Notes under the pieces: generated by a model
Seen by the model: only the letters and a program-made list of their open reading frames with translations
Databases searched by the model: none
Told to the model about the DNA's origin: nothing
Program-made: the position numbers and the translations under genes
Shown: positions 40,954 through 51,215 of the stretch, in pieces
How the letters are laid out: each line of letters begins with the position of its first letter
How positions within the stretch are numbered: position 1 is the stretch's first letter
From: a virus
DNA: 64,000 bases
Strand: one strand, 5' to 3'
IMG/VR virus record: IMGVR_UViG_3300015374_000001
Location: 30,197 to 94,196 of that record

Positions 40954-42264
40954 TTGCTTCAATCAATTGCTCAGCCTGCGCTTTCGCTACGGCCTAGAAC
41001 TGCAACACAAAATCGTATCCAACCTTCCGGGGCTAATGGGGCTCCACTTACGTTGCGTGCGTTTACTGGATCATCGGCCGATATTTTTAGGGTTGAAGAT
41101 CCAAATGGCGTATCTATATTTAGAGTAAATAAGCTTGGAATCCTTGAGCATAGAACGATTGCAGCGGGTCAGCCTGCGATCCGTTTTTTCATAGATTCTG
41201 ATGATACTCAGCCATCGATCCTCATTGATTCAAGTGTTCCTGAGATTCGCTTAGGCCCAGGTGGTGCCACCGCACCTCCATTACGCTGGTATCGAGATAC
41301 ATCTGGTCGTATGCATTGGGCTCCGTCCAGTGCTGGTTCTATTTTAGACATTAATACGGCAACTGCTCGTGCAGATCATTTATTCCAAGTATGGTCTACT
41401 GATCGTGCTAATCCAGGTGGTAGCCGTAATACGATGGCTGTCACTAAGGTTGAGAATCAAATAAATGCTAGTGCTGGCACCTTTCTCGGCCATGCTCTTG
41501 GAGTAACTAGCATTGTTGGTTCAGATGGAACGAATGTAGTAGGAACTGGCCATGGATTTACTTCACTTCAGCAAATATACACTGTAGGAAATTCAGCTAA
41601 TGAATTTACTCCGCAAGCTAATTACCAAGCCGATTTCACTACAGTAAATTCACCGCGCATCTGGTTAACAGACTGGATTCAAGTTGGGCCAGCCGTACAG
41701 CCTAACTTGATGACCGGTTTTACTATTTGCATGAATAACCACTACAACGGCCGTCCAAGCTCAGCAGGTATTTTTGCGGCGGTTGAGGTAACTACGCAGA
41801 CATGGGCACCATCATGGGCTAATCCAAATCAGGATGGCTCAGATGACGGTCGTCCAACTTATCCAATTGATGCAGGCGTCCATATCACCGGCAACTCGGG
41901 CAACGGTCTTGCCGACAACCTCCGCGACGGATTTTCTGTAGCTCTGCGGATCGGTGGACAAGGCCACGCTTGGCCCAATACCGGCCAGCGCTTCGGTAAG
42001 GGCATCGAGATATCAGCCTGGCGCACGCACGGAATTCATATATCGGGTAGGTTCTCTGGATCGACAGGACCGGCGATCCAAGTGGCCTCGGGCATAGGAG
42101 AAATTCTTTCGCCCAACGGGATCAGCACTAGGACCAAGGCAGGTACTATTTCTGATTCTGATTTCAATAATCCGGCGACCGGTCTGATGGCGATAGACGA
42201 AACCAACGGGCGGCTTTATTGCCGGTACTCGAACGGGCAATGGCATTTCGCCACCCTGACTTAG
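40954..42264 (+). CDS. Tail fibre protein, copy 1 of duplicated cassette
   Basis: 436 residues from TTG 40954. A short basic N-terminus with LRPRTATQNRI and an N-terminal shaft (LTLRAFTGSSADIFRVEDPNG) lead to a head region with PRIWLTDWIQVGPAVQPNLM and NNHYNGRPS, closely matched in the protein at 53158. The C-terminus (GLMAIDETNGRLYCRYSNGQW) resembles a trimer-capping tip. Receptor-binding fibre. Confidence 0.7.
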   Translation: MLQSIAQPALSLRPRTATQNRIQPSGANGAPLTLRAFTGSSADIFRVEDPNGVSIFRVNKLGILEHRTIAAGQPAIRFFIDSDDTQPSILIDSSVPEIRLGPGGATAPPLRWYRDTSGRMHWAPSSAGSILDINTATARADHLFQVWSTDRANPGGSRNTMAVTKVENQINASAGTFLGHALGVTSIVGSDGTNVVGTGHGFTSLQQIYTVGNSANEFTPQANYQADFTTVNSPRIWLTDWIQVGPAVQPNLMTGFTICMNNHYNGRPSSAGIFAAVEVTTQTWAPSWANPNQDGSDDGRPTYPIDAGVHITGNSGNGLADNLRDGFSVALRIGGQGHAWPNTGQRFGKGIEISAWRTHGIHISGRFSGSTGPAIQVASGIGEILSPNGISTRTKAGTISDSDFNNPATGLMAIDETNGRLYCRYSNGQWHFATLT

Positions 42265-42271
42265 GAGAAAC

Positions 42272-42514
42272 ATGCAGGGAATTAGTCCAGAAGAAGCAGT
42301 GGCGATTCTTAAGCTTCAGGCGACTTTGTATAGCGAGCTTTCTACTGTCTCTGAAATTAATCAATCTCTAACTGCGAGGCTCCAAGAATATGAGCCACAG
42401 GAAGACCAAGGCCCACAAACAACTCCAACCAAGGAGGGCTTAAATGGCTCGGGGAGCCAAAGCAGCCATCAAGCAAAACCAGAGGAAGTCCAAGGGCGTC
42501 CCGAAGGGGAGTAA
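42272..42514 (+). CDS. Short coiled-coil protein, cassette copy 1
   Basis: 80 residues directly after the fibre gene. EEAVAILKLQATLYSELSTVSEINQSLTARL is a coiled coil, and the tail is Pro/Gln/Gly-rich. A protein of the same kind follows the second fibre copy (54627). Possibly a fibre-assembly chaperone or linker. Confidence 0.55.
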   Translation: MQGISPEEAVAILKLQATLYSELSTVSEINQSLTARLQEYEPQEDQGPQTTPTKEGLNGSGSQSSHQAKPEEVQGRPEGE

Positions 42515-42593
42515 AAAGATTCGCTATCAGCGGGTCAGCAATGAAACCGTCCCGACTGCACGCTGGAACGGACCTAACGTCCATCGGACATGA
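42444..42593 (+). CDS. 49-residue basic protein gene, out-of-frame overlap
   Basis: ATG 42444 has an ideal site AAGGAGGG (42431-42438) and overlaps the coiled-coil gene by 71 bases in another frame. The product is basic (MARGAKAAIKQNQRKSKGV, GSKKIRYQRV) and its TGA overlaps the next ATG (ATGA 42590). Good site plus coupling make it a real gene. Unassigned. Confidence 0.6.
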   Translation: MARGAKAAIKQNQRKSKGVPKGSKKIRYQRVSNETVPTARWNGPNVHRT

Positions 42594-42988
42594 ATGATCA
42601 ACTCAGATTCGAGGTTCGTCCTTCCAAGGATGGCCAATTTTATTTTGTTCAACTAGCCAAGAACAACAGGGTTCTCTCTACGTCTGAGACTTATAAGCGT
42701 AAGAAGACTGCTGTTGATGCAGCTTGGTCGGCAGGAGCTACAGAGGTATTTGAAGTGGTTGATGGAGAGAAGGAATATTTCGAAATGGATGATCAGGAAG
42801 CTAAGCCTTCTGAAGAAGAAAAAGAAGCAATTAAGCCACAGACCGAACCTGCTAATGCGGGTGTAGTTGAAAATAAACGTGGCACAGGTGACATGCCCCC
42901 TGAGGGCGATGAAGTTGCCCCTGAGCACCCTGATCAGCCTGGGGAAACCCCCATCGGCTCTCATGGTGGAACGCCTTCGGGCAATTAA
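42590..42988 (+). CDS. YegP-like (DUF1508) domain protein
   Basis: 132 residues. The N-terminal half (RFEVRPSKDGQFYFVQLAKN then SETYKRKKTAVDAAW) is the YegP fold repeat, a small sandwich of unknown role. The C-terminal half is acidic and low-complexity. Coupled to the basic peptide. Confidence 0.6.
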   Translation: MNDQLRFEVRPSKDGQFYFVQLAKNNRVLSTSETYKRKKTAVDAAWSAGATEVFEVVDGEKEYFEMDDQEAKPSEEEKEAIKPQTEPANAGVVENKRGTGDMPPEGDEVAPEHPDQPGETPIGSHGGTPSGN

Positions 42989-43006
42989 TTAAAGAAAGGA
43001 TAAACC

Positions 43007-43432
43007 ATGGCGGCTGACGCCAGTGAAAAGGGAAGGATCATCCACAGGGTAATTCGCCTGAAAGAAGGTGGGCTGTCTAACCTGACTCTTCATGATATTG
43101 AGGCTACTGCTGGTTCTCTTGCCCCTCAGGCTGAGATTGCAGAAGCTATGCCTCAATTAATTGGAGGCCAAGATGCTCATCCGCTTACGGGTGTGATTCG
43201 TACCCTTTCTCAAGTGGAAGATAAAAGTGCGCTCAAGCGATACCTTCAGATGGATGAAGAACAATTGCTTGAGGAATGGCGCGAGGTAACCGCTGAGCAT
43301 AATCGAGAAGTGAATAAAACAGGATTCACTAAAGCCGTCAAATCGCAGAACAAGGATTTGGCTGCTTACAACGATGCCGCTGCCGCCAGAGAAGAAGAAG
43401 GCGAGTGGGTCAGGAGTGGCCTGAATGTCTAA
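43007..43432 (+). CDS. Helical hypothetical protein
   Basis: 141 residues behind AAAGGATAA. Highly helical and charged (EEQLLEEWREVTAEHNREVN). Overlaps the next gene by 8 bases. Unassigned; virion-associated by position. Confidence 0.5.
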   Translation: MAADASEKGRIIHRVIRLKEGGLSNLTLHDIEATAGSLAPQAEIAEAMPQLIGGQDAHPLTGVIRTLSQVEDKSALKRYLQMDEEQLLEEWREVTAEHNREVNKTGFTKAVKSQNKDLAAYNDAAAAREEEGEWVRSGLNV

Positions 43433-43850
43433 TCAATTATTCAACCCAGGGCGGGAAGGATTTCTCGCCGGGGAAATTGATGCGGACACGGCTGTAATTA
43501 AAGTCGTGGGCGTTGACACAGGCGCTTACACTTTCTCTGCCGCGCACAAATTCCTCTCATCCATCCCAGGCGCAGCACGTATTTTCACGAGTGCTGCTTT
43601 ATCGAGCAAGACAGTCACAGACGGTGTATTTGATGCCGCCGACCCGACGATGACCAATGTGTCTGGCGCGTCGGTTGAAGCTCTGTGTATTTATCAATCG
43701 TCGGCCGTCACTGGTGGCGCTGATGTTGCTGATACTTTGCAGAGATTAATTGCATGGATCGATACCAGTACGGGTCTGCCTATGACGCCCAACGGGGGAG
43801 ATATTTCGATCCAGTGGGATAACACTGCAAACCGAATCTTCAAGCTCTGA
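43425..43850 (+). CDS. Conserved virion protein (FLAGEID family-like)
   Basis: 141 residues. GREGFLAGEIDADTAVIKVVGVDTGAYTF, then SKTVTDGVFDAADPTM, TGLPMTPNGGDISIQWDN and NRIFKL form a pattern common in virion-gene regions of actinobacterial phages. Probably a small beta-sandwich decoration or tail protein. Confidence 0.6.
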   Translation: MSNQLFNPGREGFLAGEIDADTAVIKVVGVDTGAYTFSAAHKFLSSIPGAARIFTSAALSSKTVTDGVFDAADPTMTNVSGASVEALCIYQSSAVTGGADVADTLQRLIAWIDTSTGLPMTPNGGDISIQWDNTANRIFKL

Positions 43851-43856
43851 TTCGCT

Positions 43857-45746
43857 ATGCCAGATTTTCCCGCATTCCCTGACACAATATTCCGTAATGA
43901 AACCGATGCTGGTCTACGGACTGAATTAAGCAAGCAGAAGCTTGAGTCATGGGCTGCCAACATAAAAAGCTACATCGATTCTGCTGTAGCTGCTGTTGGT
44001 GGAGGTGGCGGCGGGGGATTCTGGTTACCTGCCTCGGTACTAGGAGTCTCTGCCGCTGCCGATTCACTCACTAACCGCAACTCCTTACAAAATGCGGTTA
44101 ACGTTCTGCCTCCTAAGGGCGGGACCATCGTTCTGGAAGCTGCTGATTTTGAATTTGATATCAGCCAGCCAATCCAGATCGGTGCCAAGCACGTAAAAAT
44201 TATCGGTGCCGGATTTGATGCAACTAATCTAATAACCGATAACGAGAATAGCTCGGCCAGCAATAAGTTCTTCCAGTTATCAAGTACGGGCTCGCTTGAG
44301 CTTCATGCTTTGACCATAACTGGACCATCGATCATCGCAGCGGGTGGTCGATTTGATGCAGTTCATGCTGATGGCTCAAGCGGGTACATGAAGGCATTTC
44401 AGTGTGGTTTTGATAATTTCACTTCTGCTCTTCGTGTATCGTCCAACGTAAATTGGCTTGGCAGCGTCGAAGCTTATCAATGCTGGTTTGATGGTTATGG
44501 AGGAAGTGGAGTAAATGCATCAACTCCAATTCTGACCAACTCACAAGGCTCTGGCTCGCGTGGCAGGTTTGTTCGTGTATCTCACTGTGATTTTTATAAT
44601 TTCGGTGATGCTGCCAGTGGCTTACATCATGGCCTTTACATCTCGTCGGACTTTGATGTTGAGGTTCTTTTCTGTAAATTCGATACTGCTGTTGGCACCG
44701 GCTATTGCTTACAGATGTTTGATGGCAATGTGGCTGATGCTAATGCGAGCTACGACCAGAAATTCATCGGCAACCACATTAGTTGGGGCTTGCCTTGCCG
44801 TGGTGTTGTTTCCGGCGCACGTTCTCGTATATTAATTGCTGATAACTTCTTCGGTAATAACCATAACTGGATCGTGCTTGGTGGTGGCCAGGCTGATATC
44901 GAGCGTAATAAATTTGCTGGTGGGATTACCGGCAATACTCAATTTGGTATCACTACTTCTATTGATCAGCCGCTTGGCCCGATCAACTTCTCTAGGAATA
45001 AGTTCACAGGCATCTGCTCGCGTTACGTAGATATCTCTACGATTGGGGAATACAATTTCTCCAACAACTATTGGGCTGCGCCTACAAATGCGATGGCCTA
45101 CGATGTTTCTGTTCAGACTTCATCGAATTCAATAGTCAGGTTTGATGGAGATATATTCCGAGGCAATGCAGGGCTTGGACATATCCGTGCCACTAATGGA
45201 ATAATCACTGTTTTCGGATGCTACTTCCGTAGTTTAAGTGGTGCTTGCATTGTTTCTGATGGAACGAGCCTTACTTATAGAATTGTTGCTACTGAGTTTT
45301 CTCAGGTAAGTGGTAGCTCGTTCCAACAGAACTCTATTCCGTCGCTTGAGGCAAGAGCTAATTACGGAATTTCTCCTATTTCTGATAATCCGCCTGTCGG
45401 GGGTGGAGGAAGTTCTGCCCCGACGCTGGTGGACCTTGGAACAATTACTGCCAATCAAGCTGTCACGATGGCTGATAAGCAAGATGCTTTTGTGATAGTC
45501 ACTCTTGGAGCTAATGGGCTCAAGGTCAGTTTTACCAATTGGTCGGCTGGCAAATCAGCAACGCTCATGGTTCGGCAAGATGCAACAGGAGGCAGGACTG
45601 GATATAGCTTGTCGCCAGCTAAATGGCCACGAGCTTCAGGTATACCGACGCTTCCAACTACGCCCAACGCAGAAAGCATCATTGGGTATATAGCTAAGAG
45701 CGCCACTGATATCTATGGCTTCGAGGGCGGATTGGACTTCGTGTAA
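43857..45746 (+). CDS. Beta-helix tailspike-like protein
   Basis: 629 residues. After a coiled-coil head and a Gly run, residues about 65-500 have pectate-lyase-type right-handed beta-helix rungs (GGTIVLEAADFEFD, HVKIIGAGFDATNLI, LHALTITGPSI, GRFVRVSHCDFYNFG). A small C-terminal domain (about 530-629) ends it. Such spikes bind and often cut surface polysaccharides. Confidence 0.75.
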   Translation: MPDFPAFPDTIFRNETDAGLRTELSKQKLESWAANIKSYIDSAVAAVGGGGGGGFWLPASVLGVSAAADSLTNRNSLQNAVNVLPPKGGTIVLEAADFEFDISQPIQIGAKHVKIIGAGFDATNLITDNENSSASNKFFQLSSTGSLELHALTITGPSIIAAGGRFDAVHADGSSGYMKAFQCGFDNFTSALRVSSNVNWLGSVEAYQCWFDGYGGSGVNASTPILTNSQGSGSRGRFVRVSHCDFYNFGDAASGLHHGLYISSDFDVEVLFCKFDTAVGTGYCLQMFDGNVADANASYDQKFIGNHISWGLPCRGVVSGARSRILIADNFFGNNHNWIVLGGGQADIERNKFAGGITGNTQFGITTSIDQPLGPINFSRNKFTGICSRYVDISTIGEYNFSNNYWAAPTNAMAYDVSVQTSSNSIVRFDGDIFRGNAGLGHIRATNGIITVFGCYFRSLSGACIVSDGTSLTYRIVATEFSQVSGSSFQQNSIPSLEARANYGISPISDNPPVGGGGSSAPTLVDLGTITANQAVTMADKQDAFVIVTLGANGLKVSFTNWSAGKSATLMVRQDATGGRTGYSLSPAKWPRASGIPTLPTTPNAESIIGYIAKSATDIYGFEGGLDFV

Positions 45747-46120
45747 TGAATATCGAATATGTTAAAAATGGTTTAGCTGTTGATGGCATGGAAGTCTCTG
45801 TGCAGGCTTGGGAGCAAGAAGGATTAGTGATCCATTGGTTTCGTGATGAAACAGAAATCGCAATGGCTACCATTTTACAAAATGGTGAGGATTGGGAATG
45901 GACTCGCTTTCAAGTTAACGAAGAGGGCCAAGGCATTTTCACAGCAGCACAGAGATTTGCTATTCAAGCTCTTTCAAATGGCTACTCGCTAACCATTAAG
46001 AGCGATGTGTTTCAGAATCAGTTTTATAAAGAGGTTGGCTACGAGGATCGTGGCGACGGCTATCTTGAATTCAAAAATGTAAAAGTTGCTGAAGACTGGA
46101 TCAAGAAACACGGTAGGTAA
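45746..46120 (+). CDS. Small protein, GNAT-like fragment
   Basis: 124 residues, TAATG coupling. The C-terminal part (FAIQALSNGYSLTIKSDVFQNQFYKEVGYED) resembles the last strands of a GNAT acetyltransferase, but the acetyl-CoA loop is not evident. Could be a degenerate or diverged domain. Confidence 0.45.
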   Translation: MNIEYVKNGLAVDGMEVSVQAWEQEGLVIHWFRDETEIAMATILQNGEDWEWTRFQVNEEGQGIFTAAQRFAIQALSNGYSLTIKSDVFQNQFYKEVGYEDRGDGYLEFKNVKVAEDWIKKHGR

Positions 46121-49100
46121 ATGCTCGCTGCTCAGACCATCCGTAGGCGCAAAACCAGGCCGGGGGTTATTGGCCCTGGTGGTCTTGCTATGCCTCGTGG
46201 GCCAACTGGCTCGCGCCACGGATTAGATGCACTTGGATCTGATGGCGGTATCCCCGCCATGGTCACGCCTACGTATGGATCGACGGCAGCGACTAGTTTT
46301 ACTCCCTGCGCAGAAGCAGCAGATTTCCTAGATTCTTTAGGAATTAATGTCCATCCTACGTACACGGGTCTGTCTTCAGAAACACAGCAGCAGACCGCGA
46401 TTGACAGAATCAAAGAGCTTGGATTCCGTCACGTTAGAGGATTAGGTTTATTTAATCCATCTTGGAAGGCTGATGAATTTGAGCACCAGTGGTCGCAATT
46501 TTGGTTGATCAATTGCATCAATGCCACTAAGACAAGACAGAAATTTACTGGTGGCCCTGCCGGTGTAGGCGAACAACCAATCTTCAATCTCATCGGGTTG
46601 GACGAGCGTGAGTATTTCACTAATGCAAATGCTTGGGCTGCACCTCAAGCAGCGTATGAAATATTCGATGCTGATGGTGGTGAGCCCTTCTACCGCGCAC
46701 TCGATGGCCCGCCTGCTCGGGTAGCATCCTCGGGAACCAACTACACTGGAAACTTCTATTCAATAAATAAAGGGGTTGTACCGACCGATCCTCCGATTGG
46801 TTGGAGCGGGGTTAGTTCTCTATCTGGTCCAAATGAACCAGAAGGAAGAAATACTCGTTTAGGGGCAGGGGCGCTTAGCTCGGGCGATGTTTTCTATGGC
46901 GATACGCTTGAGAGTCTTACGCCTTCTACAGATAGAAAAACTGGTGGTCGAGGGATTCGTTGGCTGCATCGCCAGCATCAATTAAAGCGTCAGTCTCAAG
47001 CTGACACGGTTATATTAAATGGCGAAGAGTACATAGACTTCAACACAGGCCGCATCAATCGTGAGCCCGCTACGATGCGCCAGCTTCCAATTCAGCCATT
47101 TGGTCATTTTGTTGGTGGCGGTCCTCCAAACAGCGGTTGGCAAAAAGGTGGCGACTACACCGATGCCGATTATGTTTCGTTCCATACCTATTGGTCGGGT
47201 ACCTGCCCGATGTGGGATTTCAATTGGGGCAATCCTACTGATCAGCAATGGCCCAACCCAAGTGCATCGGCCAGCTTTGGTTGGATGCACAATGCCGATG
47301 TGATCAATGGAATAAATCGTGGTGATACGATTAGATTTAAATTCCATTCGACACCGATATGGCAGACCGAAGCAGGTTGGTATCAATATCCATCTGCACC
47401 CGCGATCAGTGCAGGCCAGTATTGCCCACCGCATATCTCAGGCGAATACCTGATTCAGAATGTGGTGATGAATTACTTGCAGGGTTGCAAGCGCACCTTC
47501 GTCTATAAATTAACTGACGAAGGTGGTGACAATGCAGCCGGTAGCGGCCCGCCTGCCATGGGGCTCTGTCGCACAGACTTCACGAAAAAAGAATCCTTCC
47601 ATGCGATGAAGAACCTCGCGGGTATCGTGCGCTGGCGACAGGGAGGCCAGGACGGCGATCCTCCGCAATTCATACAGATCCCTCACAACTTCACGCCTGG
47701 TCAGGCCGAATTCGCTGATGACTTAACCAATGGAAATCAGACGCCTGACATTTGCTACAAGCTGGTGCTGCGTACAGGCACCAACCAGTATTTAATTATT
47801 ATATGTCGGCCACGGCAGCTTTGGTCGCGCCAGAAGTGGCAGCAGAGCAAGCAAGCCGGTAATACTGATGCGGTTGCAGAAGCAGCGGGCGCTCGTGTTC
47901 CTAATAAAACCGGCGATGTAACTAATGTAACGCTGACTCTACCTGCACCGCCCACGGGATATCACTGGGAAACCGGCGTATGCGAGCCAGCCAAGAATCC
48001 GATCCGCGATCCTAGCGATGGCCAGTTTTATGCAAATGCTAACAATGGCCAAGCATTCGCACCGCCAGGCGTAACCAATAACGGATTTACTCAAAGCAAC
48101 AATATCCTGACGCTGCGTGTATGCGGACTGACGCGCGCTGTTTCTGCTCAGCTTGTTCCTGATGCGCCGACCGGCGTTACTTCTGGCATAACGGCGACTA
48201 CGGATCGCACCAAGACTTCACAAGCCGCTCAATCAATTGGCGCGGACTTGGTGAGAATCAATTATGACATTGCCACGGTGCCGACTACGATGGATGCAGA
48301 TTTCCTTGCATACACGCCGCTCGGTGTTCGTGTTTTGCCGGTGGCCACATTCACCGGTCGTACTCCGACCACGACTGAAGCTCAGAACCTTGCCAATTGG
48401 GTAAATAGATTCGGGCCAGGTGGATCATTTTGGGCTGCGCATCCTGAGCTTCAGGCATCGTTCGCAATTAAACATATTGAGTTTGGTGATGACACCTCTT
48501 ACAACTACCAATATGGAGATGTTGAAGCTACCCCAGGTGCGGGTGACTGGTGGAACTCCACCACCTATCAGACGAGGGCAGCTAATTACGCTACCCGCTT
48601 CCGTGAAGCTCACATTGCCGTTCAAGCTACCGGCCGTGCAGTCGGATTACTTTGCATAGGTGAGGATGGCGGTTCCGCTGATCCTATGTGGGTTAATAAA
48701 TTATTTGATACGGTCACCGATATAGCTAGTCGTGTTGCTGGTTGGTCTACCAAGGGATTTAGCCCACAGTGGGAAGGCAAGATCGACCGCCTCGTTACTT
48801 TTACCGGCAACCGTGGAGCGGCGGCGACTATTCCAATTGATATTACGTCACTCGGGCAAGCCACAGACAACGGCAACGTGCTCAATGACAATATTTCTTG
48901 GCCACCGGATCAGACCTACGCTCAAGCAGCTTCGGCAATTGATGGGACAATTAGCACAGCGCTGGCTAAGCCTAACCTAGCCTCGCGTCTTCGTTACTTC
49001 ATAATTCGTCAAGCTCATGACCTGACAGCACCGGGCGCGAACAATGTACGCGATAACTACTTCGGCGTATTAACTAACACTCTTGGGGAGAAGGCCGAAT

Positions 49101-51205
49101 ACTCAGCTAGAATTCGTGAGCAATTCGGTGGAACTCCCCCACCACCTCCGCCGCCCCCGCCGCCAACGACTTTGCCAATTGTGGTGCCGTCGTCTGGCTC
49201 GACTGCTGCGGCGCTACGTACTGGCTCGACTACCGGGCCACGCTTGCACCTCAGGGGAGTAAATGTTTGGGGAACGCAAGACTCGATCACCACGAGCTTC
49301 GGTGCTGCTCAGTATCAGAACCGGACCAACATTTGTGCAACTATTAAATCGTGGGGCGCAAACTGTGTTCGCTTCAGGTTTCTTGCTTCCGATTGGAATA
49401 AAGCACCGATACCTGCTACTGGCCAATTAACTAAAGCGCAGATCATCGCTCAGATCAAGGACTGGCGCGATGCAGTAACAGCGCGGGGTATGTATTTCAT
49501 CCCGTGCTCGTGGGATGCACTCGATGGTGATTTTGATGATGTGGATTGGCCAGGCAATGCCTTCCGCTATCACCAGATGTTCACGGATATCAAGAATGCC
49601 CTCGGAAATGATCCGATGGTTATGTACGAGCCGACCAACGAGCCTAACCTAGTCGGTTATCTCGGTGGCAACGGCCATGATGCAAATGCATGGAATGCCT
49701 GGGACACGAATATGCGGTCCACCATCCTGCATTTCCGTGAGACATTAAATTACAAGGGCGTTCTGATCATCGATCCGCTGTGGTGGGCCAACTCTGGTGG
49801 CGGCGGTGAAGGTTACGATGATGCTCGCTACACAGCGCTTGAGAATTATGATGCTGCTCGCGCTGGTATGAATGGCATTCATCAATTAGTATTTGCCAAA
49901 CACGACTATGCGAACGGTGCAACCAGTTTCAATCAGGCAGCTTGGATCGCTGGTGCCGGGGCAAACCAGATCAAGCATCTCATTTGGGAAAATGAATTCG
50001 GCAACTACAACGGCTCGCCTTCAACTGTCAATGCAACTTGGTCTGATCAAGCAGCCACCTTCTTTGGTGCGCGATTTAATACACAGCAGAACTTCTGCGG
50101 CGGTTGCGCGTTCTTGTGGGGACCGTGGTTCGATGCTAATGCACTCACGGCATCAAATAACGTCACGCCTACAAATCCATGGGGCGAGACTGTTAGAACA
50201 AAATTCTTTGGCGGCGCAGTTACTCCACCGTCTACAGGATTCAGGCCGGGTGTAGTCGGCAATGCAGCCGATGGAAACGATATACCGGCAGGCCAGAGCC
50301 TTAATGCTAAAGTAATTAGGCTTGAGTGGGGCATCGGTACTGCTGCTACATCAATAGATGGTTCAATAATTGCTGCTGCTCAGCGCGGGCTCAGAGTCCT
50401 GATGTTGGCTGGGTTCTCTGGATTTATTCCATCGGTTGCTCAAGCTCAGAACCTAGCTACGTGGGCTAGTCGCTTTGGTGCCGGTGGAGCTTTCTGGCAG
50501 GCGCATCCTGAATTAAATGCGAACCTCGCTGTCACTGATATCGAATTCGGTAATGAGACTTCATTTAGTTATCAGTATGGCAACCAAGCTCCTGATCCTG
50601 CCTATCGTCAGCGTGCCTCTGATTATGCCTCGCGTTGGAAGAGCGCTTACGATGCGATCCAGGCCACGGGTCGGCCGGTGAGATTACTTTGCCAGGCTGA
50701 TCATGGCGGCAGTGGCTTGCCTGATTGGGTTAATTTTATGTTCAATGCTGTTCCTAACCTCGGCCAATTAAGTCAAGGTTGGGTTGTTCATCCGTATGGA
50801 CCTAACTGGAAAAGCAAGACCGATCTTTTGGTTAGTCAAACAGCGGCTCGTGGAGCGCCGAACAATATCCCTATTGACATTACTGAATGGGGTATTGCAA
50901 GCGACAACGGTGGCAAGGTCTACCAGGGCGGGCGGGAAGATAACTATGGCTACGGAACCGCGCTCACCTACCAGCAGTGTGCTGATTTAATTTTGCCTGC
51001 TGTGAATGCGATGCGTAATGATCCCAACATAGGATTCAGGATCAGGCATTGGCTCTGGTATCGAGCACACGATACGCAGCCACCAGGGCGAAGCAATAAC
51101 CCCGGCGTGGATAGCCGAGAGATATACTTCGGAGCATTGAAGAGCGATAATACGGAAAAGGGCAATATCGGTGCTCGCATCCGTGATGTAATGGCAATGA
51201 CCTAA
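46121..51205 (+). CDS. 1694-residue multi-domain glycosidase
   Basis: A modular virion-type enzyme, four domains. Domain A (about 55-560) is a clan GH-A, GH39-like barrel with acid/base E239 (SGPNEPEG) and nucleophile E417 (WQTEAGW). Domain B1 (about 685-1000) is similar in design to B2 but has IEFGDDTSY (D791) and IDITSLGQ (S910) where B2 has IEFGNETSF (E1479) and IDITEWG (E1589), so B1 appears inactive. A poly-Pro linker (about 1006-1016) leads to domain C (about 1040-1360), a GH5-like cellulase with E1174 (YEPTNEPN) and E1292 (WENEFG). B2 (about 1374-1694) completes it. Probable function is cutting or binding a host surface glycan. Confidence 0.75.
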   Translation: MLAAQTIRRRKTRPGVIGPGGLAMPRGPTGSRHGLDALGSDGGIPAMVTPTYGSTAATSFTPCAEAADFLDSLGINVHPTYTGLSSETQQQTAIDRIKELGFRHVRGLGLFNPSWKADEFEHQWSQFWLINCINATKTRQKFTGGPAGVGEQPIFNLIGLDEREYFTNANAWAAPQAAYEIFDADGGEPFYRALDGPPARVASSGTNYTGNFYSINKGVVPTDPPIGWSGVSSLSGPNEPEGRNTRLGAGALSSGDVFYGDTLESLTPSTDRKTGGRGIRWLHRQHQLKRQSQADTVILNGEEYIDFNTGRINREPATMRQLPIQPFGHFVGGGPPNSGWQKGGDYTDADYVSFHTYWSGTCPMWDFNWGNPTDQQWPNPSASASFGWMHNADVINGINRGDTIRFKFHSTPIWQTEAGWYQYPSAPAISAGQYCPPHISGEYLIQNVVMNYLQGCKRTFVYKLTDEGGDNAAGSGPPAMGLCRTDFTKKESFHAMKNLAGIVRWRQGGQDGDPPQFIQIPHNFTPGQAEFADDLTNGNQTPDICYKLVLRTGTNQYLIIICRPRQLWSRQKWQQSKQAGNTDAVAEAAGARVPNKTGDVTNVTLTLPAPPTGYHWETGVCEPAKNPIRDPSDGQFYANANNGQAFAPPGVTNNGFTQSNNILTLRVCGLTRAVSAQLVPDAPTGVTSGITATTDRTKTSQAAQSIGADLVRINYDIATVPTTMDADFLAYTPLGVRVLPVATFTGRTPTTTEAQNLANWVNRFGPGGSFWAAHPELQASFAIKHIEFGDDTSYNYQYGDVEATPGAGDWWNSTTYQTRAANYATRFREAHIAVQATGRAVGLLCIGEDGGSADPMWVNKLFDTVTDIASRVAGWSTKGFSPQWEGKIDRLVTFTGNRGAAATIPIDITSLGQATDNGNVLNDNISWPPDQTYAQAASAIDGTISTALAKPNLASRLRYFIIRQAHDLTAPGANNVRDNYFGVLTNTLGEKAEYSARIREQFGGTPPPPPPPPPPTTLPIVVPSSGSTAAALRTGSTTGPRLHLRGVNVWGTQDSITTSFGAAQYQNRTNICATIKSWGANCVRFRFLASDWNKAPIPATGQLTKAQIIAQIKDWRDAVTARGMYFIPCSWDALDGDFDDVDWPGNAFRYHQMFTDIKNALGNDPMVMYEPTNEPNLVGYLGGNGHDANAWNAWDTNMRSTILHFRETLNYKGVLIIDPLWWANSGGGGEGYDDARYTALENYDAARAGMNGIHQLVFAKHDYANGATSFNQAAWIAGAGANQIKHLIWENEFGNYNGSPSTVNATWSDQAATFFGARFNTQQNFCGGCAFLWGPWFDANALTASNNVTPTNPWGETVRTKFFGGAVTPPSTGFRPGVVGNAADGNDIPAGQSLNAKVIRLEWGIGTAATSIDGSIIAAAQRGLRVLMLAGFSGFIPSVAQAQNLATWASRFGAGGAFWQAHPELNANLAVTDIEFGNETSFSYQYGNQAPDPAYRQRASDYASRWKSAYDAIQATGRPVRLLCQADHGGSGLPDWVNFMFNAVPNLGQLSQGWVVHPYGPNWKSKTDLLVSQTAARGAPNNIPIDITEWGIASDNGGKVYQGGREDNYGYGTALTYQQCADLILPAVNAMRNDPNIGFRIRHWLWYRAHDTQPPGRSNNPGVDSREIYFGALKSDNTEKGNIGARIRDVMAMT

Positions 51206-51215
51206 GGAAGGATGA

